A DNA stretch of 7,793 bases from assembly GCA_026986885.1 (NCBI GenBank), contig JALSNT010000566.1:1-7793 (forward strand), written 5' to 3'. Position 1 is the stretch's first letter. The number at the start of each line of letters is the position of its first letter. The position numbers were made by a program, and so were the translations under genes. The DNA is from Desulfobulbaceae bacterium (lineage in GTDB: Bacteria; Desulfobacterota; Desulfobulbia; Desulfobulbales; Desulfobulbaceae). Positions 5,396 through 7,793 of this stretch are shown here, one piece after another. Below the pieces are notes generated by a model, which had not been told where the DNA came from, searched no databases, and saw nothing but the letters and a program-made list of their open reading frames with translations.

Positions 5396-6994
5396 TCACC
5401 CCTCATACGCAGGCAATTCGAGGACCATGGCATCATCAATATCCTTAAGTTCAGCTACCCGGGCAAGCAGATCACCGTCAACCGGAGTATCGGTGTTCAG
5501 GAGAATGATATTCTGGTTAGATGCCTCTTCCCTGCCAACGGTCATCCGGGAAATATTAACTCCGAATTTACCAAGGGTGGTGCCCAGGTCACCGATGACA
5601 CCGGGTACGTTTTTATTATATACAAACAGCAACGGTCCGGCCGGTAACGCCTCCAGCCGAAAGGAGTTCAACCGGACGAGCCGTGGTTCTTTTTTACCAA
5701 ATACCGTACCGGCCAGCATGTTTTCACCCTTGTTGGTCTTGACAACCACCGTGAGAAGATTGGTAAAATCGGCGGCCTGCTGTGTTTTTGATTCGACTAC
5801 CTTGATACCGCGCTCTTTGGCAATAAGCGGGGCATTGACAAAATTGACCGCATCCTGCAGAATGGGAGTAAATAATCCCTTTAAAAATGCCACTGTTACG
5901 GGTCCGGTATCCTGATCGGCAAGATCTCCTGAAAATTCCAGGTTCACCTCCTGGACACTTCCCCGGGCAATCTGCATATGCAGGGAACCGAGCATTTCGC
6001 CAAGGCTGATAAACGGGCCGACCTTTGCCAACACCTCATCACTGACGGACGGCACATTCACAGCATTACGGATCGCACCTTTAAGCAGATAGTCGGCAAC
6101 CTGCTCTGCGATGGAGGAAGCGACATTCTCCTGGGCCTCACTGGTGGAAGCACCAAGATGGGGTGTACAAATAAAATTATTTAATGCCAGCAGAGGGGTA
6201 TCTTCCAGGGTTGTCGGTTCTTTCTCAAATACATCCAGGGCTGCCCCGGCAATCCTGCCTTCAGACAGGGCCTCATAAAGGGCCTGCTCATCAAGAACTC
6301 CGCCCCGGGCACAGTCAATAAACATGGCATCTTCTTTCATGTTGCTGAAAAATTCAGTAGACAGAAGATGCTTTGTCCCCTTGGTCAACGGGGTATGTAC
6401 ACTGATGAAATCCGAACGCCTGGCCAGTTCATTAAGCTCAACAAGTTCAACGCCTAATTTTTCGACAAGCTCCGGCGGCATAAAAGGATCATAGGCGATA
6501 ACCTTCATCTGCAGCCCATGGGCACGTGAGCATACTATGGAACCAATACGGCCGATGCCGACAATACCTAAGGTCTTACCGGTTACCTCTCTCCCCATAA
6601 AACTCTTTTTCTCCCACTTTCCCGCTTTCATGGAAGCTGTTGCCTGGGGTATGTTCCGGGCCAGGGACATCATCATGGCAATGGCATGTTCGGCCGCAGT
6701 GGTAGCATTGCCGTCCGGCGCATTCATTACGACTATGCCCTTCTGGCTGGCAGCGGGAATATCAACATTATCCAGGCCGATACCGGCACGACCGACCACT
6801 TTGAGCTTTGTGGCGGCTTCAACAATATCTTCACGGACCTTGGTGGCGCTACGAATTACCAGACCATCATATTCAGGGATTATCGCTTTGAGTTCTTCCG
6901 GCGGCAATCCGGTTTTTACATCCACCTCCAGGCCCGCCTCCCGAAGAATTTTTTCTCCAATGGGCGCTAAATTATCACTGATTAAAACTTTCAT
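5396..6994 (-). CDS. serA: D-3-phosphoglycerate dehydrogenase, long type with ASB and ACT domains
   Basis: The 532-residue product oxidises 3-phosphoglycerate to 3-phosphohydroxypyruvate with NAD+, the first step of phosphorylated serine synthesis. The substrate-binding part is split around the Rossmann domain. Motifs are GRAGIGLDNVD (68-78), the dinucleotide loop GIGRIG (146-151) followed by Asp169 at the end of the next strand, and the catalytic triad positions Arg230 (DCARGGVLDE), Glu259 (DVFEKEP) and His279 (TPHLGAST). Residues of about 315-455 form the allosteric substrate-binding (ASB) domain and about 458-529 an ACT domain (NVPGVIGDLGTTLGKFGVNI), which in relatives gives serine feedback. 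Length fits the type seen in Mycobacterium and Bacillus. The ATG at 6992-6994 has a strong GGAGG only 4 bases upstream. It is the first gene of the minus-strand run. Confidence 0.97.
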   Translation of the reverse strand: MKVLISDNLAPIGEKILREAGLEVDVKTGLPPEELKAIIPEYDGLVIRSATKVREDIVEAATKLKVVGRAGIGLDNVDIPAASQKGIVVMNAPDGNATTAAEHAIAMMMSLARNIPQATASMKAGKWEKKSFMGREVTGKTLGIVGIGRIGSIVCSRAHGLQMKVIAYDPFMPPELVEKLGVELVELNELARRSDFISVHTPLTKGTKHLLSTEFFSNMKEDAMFIDCARGGVLDEQALYEALSEGRIAGAALDVFEKEPTTLEDTPLLALNNFICTPHLGASTSEAQENVASSIAEQVADYLLKGAIRNAVNVPSVSDEVLAKVGPFISLGEMLGSLHMQIARGSVQEVNLEFSGDLADQDTGPVTVAFLKGLFTPILQDAVNFVNAPLIAKERGIKVVESKTQQAADFTNLLTVVVKTNKGENMLAGTVFGKKEPRLVRLNSFRLEALPAGPLLFVYNKNVPGVIGDLGTTLGKFGVNISRMTVGREEASNQNIILLNTDTPVDGDLLARVAELKDIDDAMVLELPAYEG

Positions 6995-7062
6995 TTTCCT
7001 CCCCCCAGACGAAATATATTGTAATGTTGGAATAATTATTGATTTTTAACTGTGAAACAGGA

Positions 7063-7091
7063 AGTATAACGGTATTATTGAAACCAGACAA
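7063..7091 (-). promoter_or_regulatory. Candidate sigma70 promoter for serA
   Basis: On the minus strand TTGTCT (7086-7091, 4 of 6) and TATACT (7063-7068, 5 of 6) are separated by exactly 17 bases. A start near 7056 would give a leader of about 62 bases ending in the GGAGG before the serA ATG. It is the best promoter match in the window and lies in the divergent region shared with gltX. Confidence 0.55.
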
Positions 7092-7149
7092 TACTAAAAA
7101 ATAAAAACCGTCCCGCCGCCCACACAACGGCATGGATATTTTTACAACC

Positions 7150-7178
7150 TTGCATCTTTATCAGCGAATGACTATAGA
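7150..7178 (+). promoter_or_regulatory. Candidate sigma70 promoter for gltX
   Basis: TTGCAT (7150-7155) and TATAGA (7173-7178) are 17 bases apart; matches to consensus are 3 and 4 of 6. A start near 7185 would leave a leader of about 72 bases containing the hairpin at 7209-7225. It points away from the serA promoter, as expected for divergent genes. Confidence 0.35.
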
Positions 7179-7208
7179 AACACTTTCTTTGCCGAATACG
7201 CAACCAGC

Positions 7209-7246
7209 GCCGGTCATGAGCCGGCCGGAACTATTTTTTATCATGA
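7209..7246 (+). promoter_or_regulatory. gltX leader hairpin with loop repeating the ribosome-binding-site sequence
   Basis: GCCGG (7209-7213) pairs with CCGGC (7221-7225) around a 7-base loop TCATGAG (7214-7220). The same TCATGAG recurs at 7241-7247, overlapping the gltX Shine-Dalgarno AGGA (7246-7249). TCATGA is self-complementary, so loop and ribosome-binding site could pair as a pseudoknot. A T6 run (7234-7239) lies 8 bases after the stem, too far for a standard intrinsic terminator. Regulatory function is inferred. Confidence 0.3.
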
Positions 7247-7256
7247 GGAATGAAAA

Positions 7257-7793
7257 ATGACTGAAGTCAGGGTACGCTTCCCACCCAGTCCCACCGGCTA
7301 TCTCCATATCGGCGGGGCAAGAACCGCGCTGCTCAACTGGCTGTGGGCAAGAAAAAATAACGGCAAGCTGATATTGCGCATTGAAGATACTGATGCAGAA
7401 CGTTCCACCGAGGAATCCATTGCCGGTATTATCGATGGTCTTACATGGCTCGGACTCGACTGGGATGAAGGCCCTTATTTTCAAACGGAATTTTCTGAAG
7501 ACCACAGCCGGACCGCTCAGAAATTACTTGACAGCGGTCATGCTTATAAATGTTTCTGCACCAAAGAATCCATTGAAAAAAAACGGCAAGCGGCGCTGGC
7601 TGCCAAACAGGATGTTCGCTATGACGGCACTTGTCGCAACCTGACAGAGCAGCAGATCAGGGAAAAAGAGGAAAAGGGACTACCCTATGTCATCCGGTTC
7701 AAGGTCCCGCAGGTATCCGGCTCTGTCGCTTATGAGGACAAGGTGCTGGGTACCATAAAACGTGCCTATTCCGATATTGAAGATTTTGTTATC
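7257..7793 (+). CDS. gltX: Glutamyl-tRNA synthetase (N-terminal 179 residues; 3' end outside window)
   Basis: The open frame runs from ATG at 7257 to the window edge with no stop; a class Ic GluRS is usually about 460-500 residues, so about a third is present. It ligates glutamate to tRNA in the cytoplasm. The N-terminus [20 protein letters not shown] carries the HIGH signature as HIGG (17-20). [10 protein letters not shown] (41-50) and [11 protein letters not shown] (66-76) are standard GluRS blocks. Cys99-x-Cys101 and Cys126 are placed like the zinc ligands of E. coli GluRS, but the fourth ligand position holds Asn128 rather than His or Tyr, so zinc binding is uncertain. AGGA at 7246-7249 is the ribosome-binding site at 7-base spacing. 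Whether it is discriminating or also charges tRNA-Gln cannot be judged without the C-terminal anticodon-binding part. Confidence 0.95.
   Translation, partial: MTEVRVRFPPSPTGYLHIGGARTALLNWLWARKNNGKLILRIEDTDAERSTEESIAGIIDGLTWLGLDWDEGPYFQTEFSEDHSRTAQKLLDSGHAYKCFCTKESIEKKRQAALAAKQDVRYDGTCRNLTEQQIREKEEKGLPYVIRFKVPQVSGSVAYEDKVLGTIKRAYSDIEDFVI

Noticed and set aside
5396..5419. GAGGGG/CCCCTC inverted repeat after the serA stop as a terminator
   Set aside because: The 6-bp stem has a long loop and is not followed by a U run on the minus strand, so it does not look like an intrinsic terminator.
7108..7140. CCGTCCCG and CACAC near 7108-7130 as a remnant of the palindromic repeat
   Set aside because: Only about 8 bases agree with the reverse arm of copy A, with no second arm or terminal repeat.

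Overview
The window looks like chromosomal core sequence from a deltaproteobacterial (Desulfobacterota) sulfate-reducer-like organism, possibly of the Desulfobulbales type. This placement is inferred from the gene order ispE - tRNA-Gln - prs - rplY - pth - carD, the two-domain (CTC-type) L25 protein, the CarD/CdnL regulator, and a DUF1844 protein next to ispE. No rRNA or clade-specific marker is present, so the lineage is tentative.

Almost everything lies on the minus strand. Read in the direction of transcription (high to low coordinates) the order is: serA (5396-6994), a DUF1844 gene (4988-5326), a small repeat element (4800-4963), ispE (3808-4734), tRNA-Gln(UUG) (3626-3700), prs (2583-3521), a potentially structured spacer (about 2468-2573), rplY (1824-2381), a second copy of the repeat (about 1672-1775), pth (1018-1620), a 574-base spacer, and the 5' part of carD (1-443), which leaves the window at its left edge. 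gltX (from 7257) is divergent on the plus strand and leaves the window at its right edge. serA and gltX share a 262-base divergent promoter region.

The genes supply metabolic precursors and the translation machinery: serine (SerA), isoprenoid intermediates (IspE), PRPP (Prs), ribosomal protein L25, peptidyl-tRNA recycling (Pth), charging of tRNA with glutamate (GltX), tRNA-Gln, and CarD, which in other bacteria tunes promoter open-complex stability at rRNA and other housekeeping genes. The coding content is ordinary.

The unusual material is between genes. Two same-orientation copies of a palindromic repeat match without gaps over 61 bases (52 identities). The copy at 4800-4963 has terminal inverted repeats and is flanked by a TATT direct repeat, so it resembles a small non-autonomous transposable element (MITE-like). 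The prs-rplY spacer holds a perfect 10-bp inverted repeat 86 bases apart with further nested complementarity. The gltX leader has a hairpin whose loop repeats the self-complementary TCATGA found at the Shine-Dalgarno site. I see no CRISPR, phage, defence or secretion system here.
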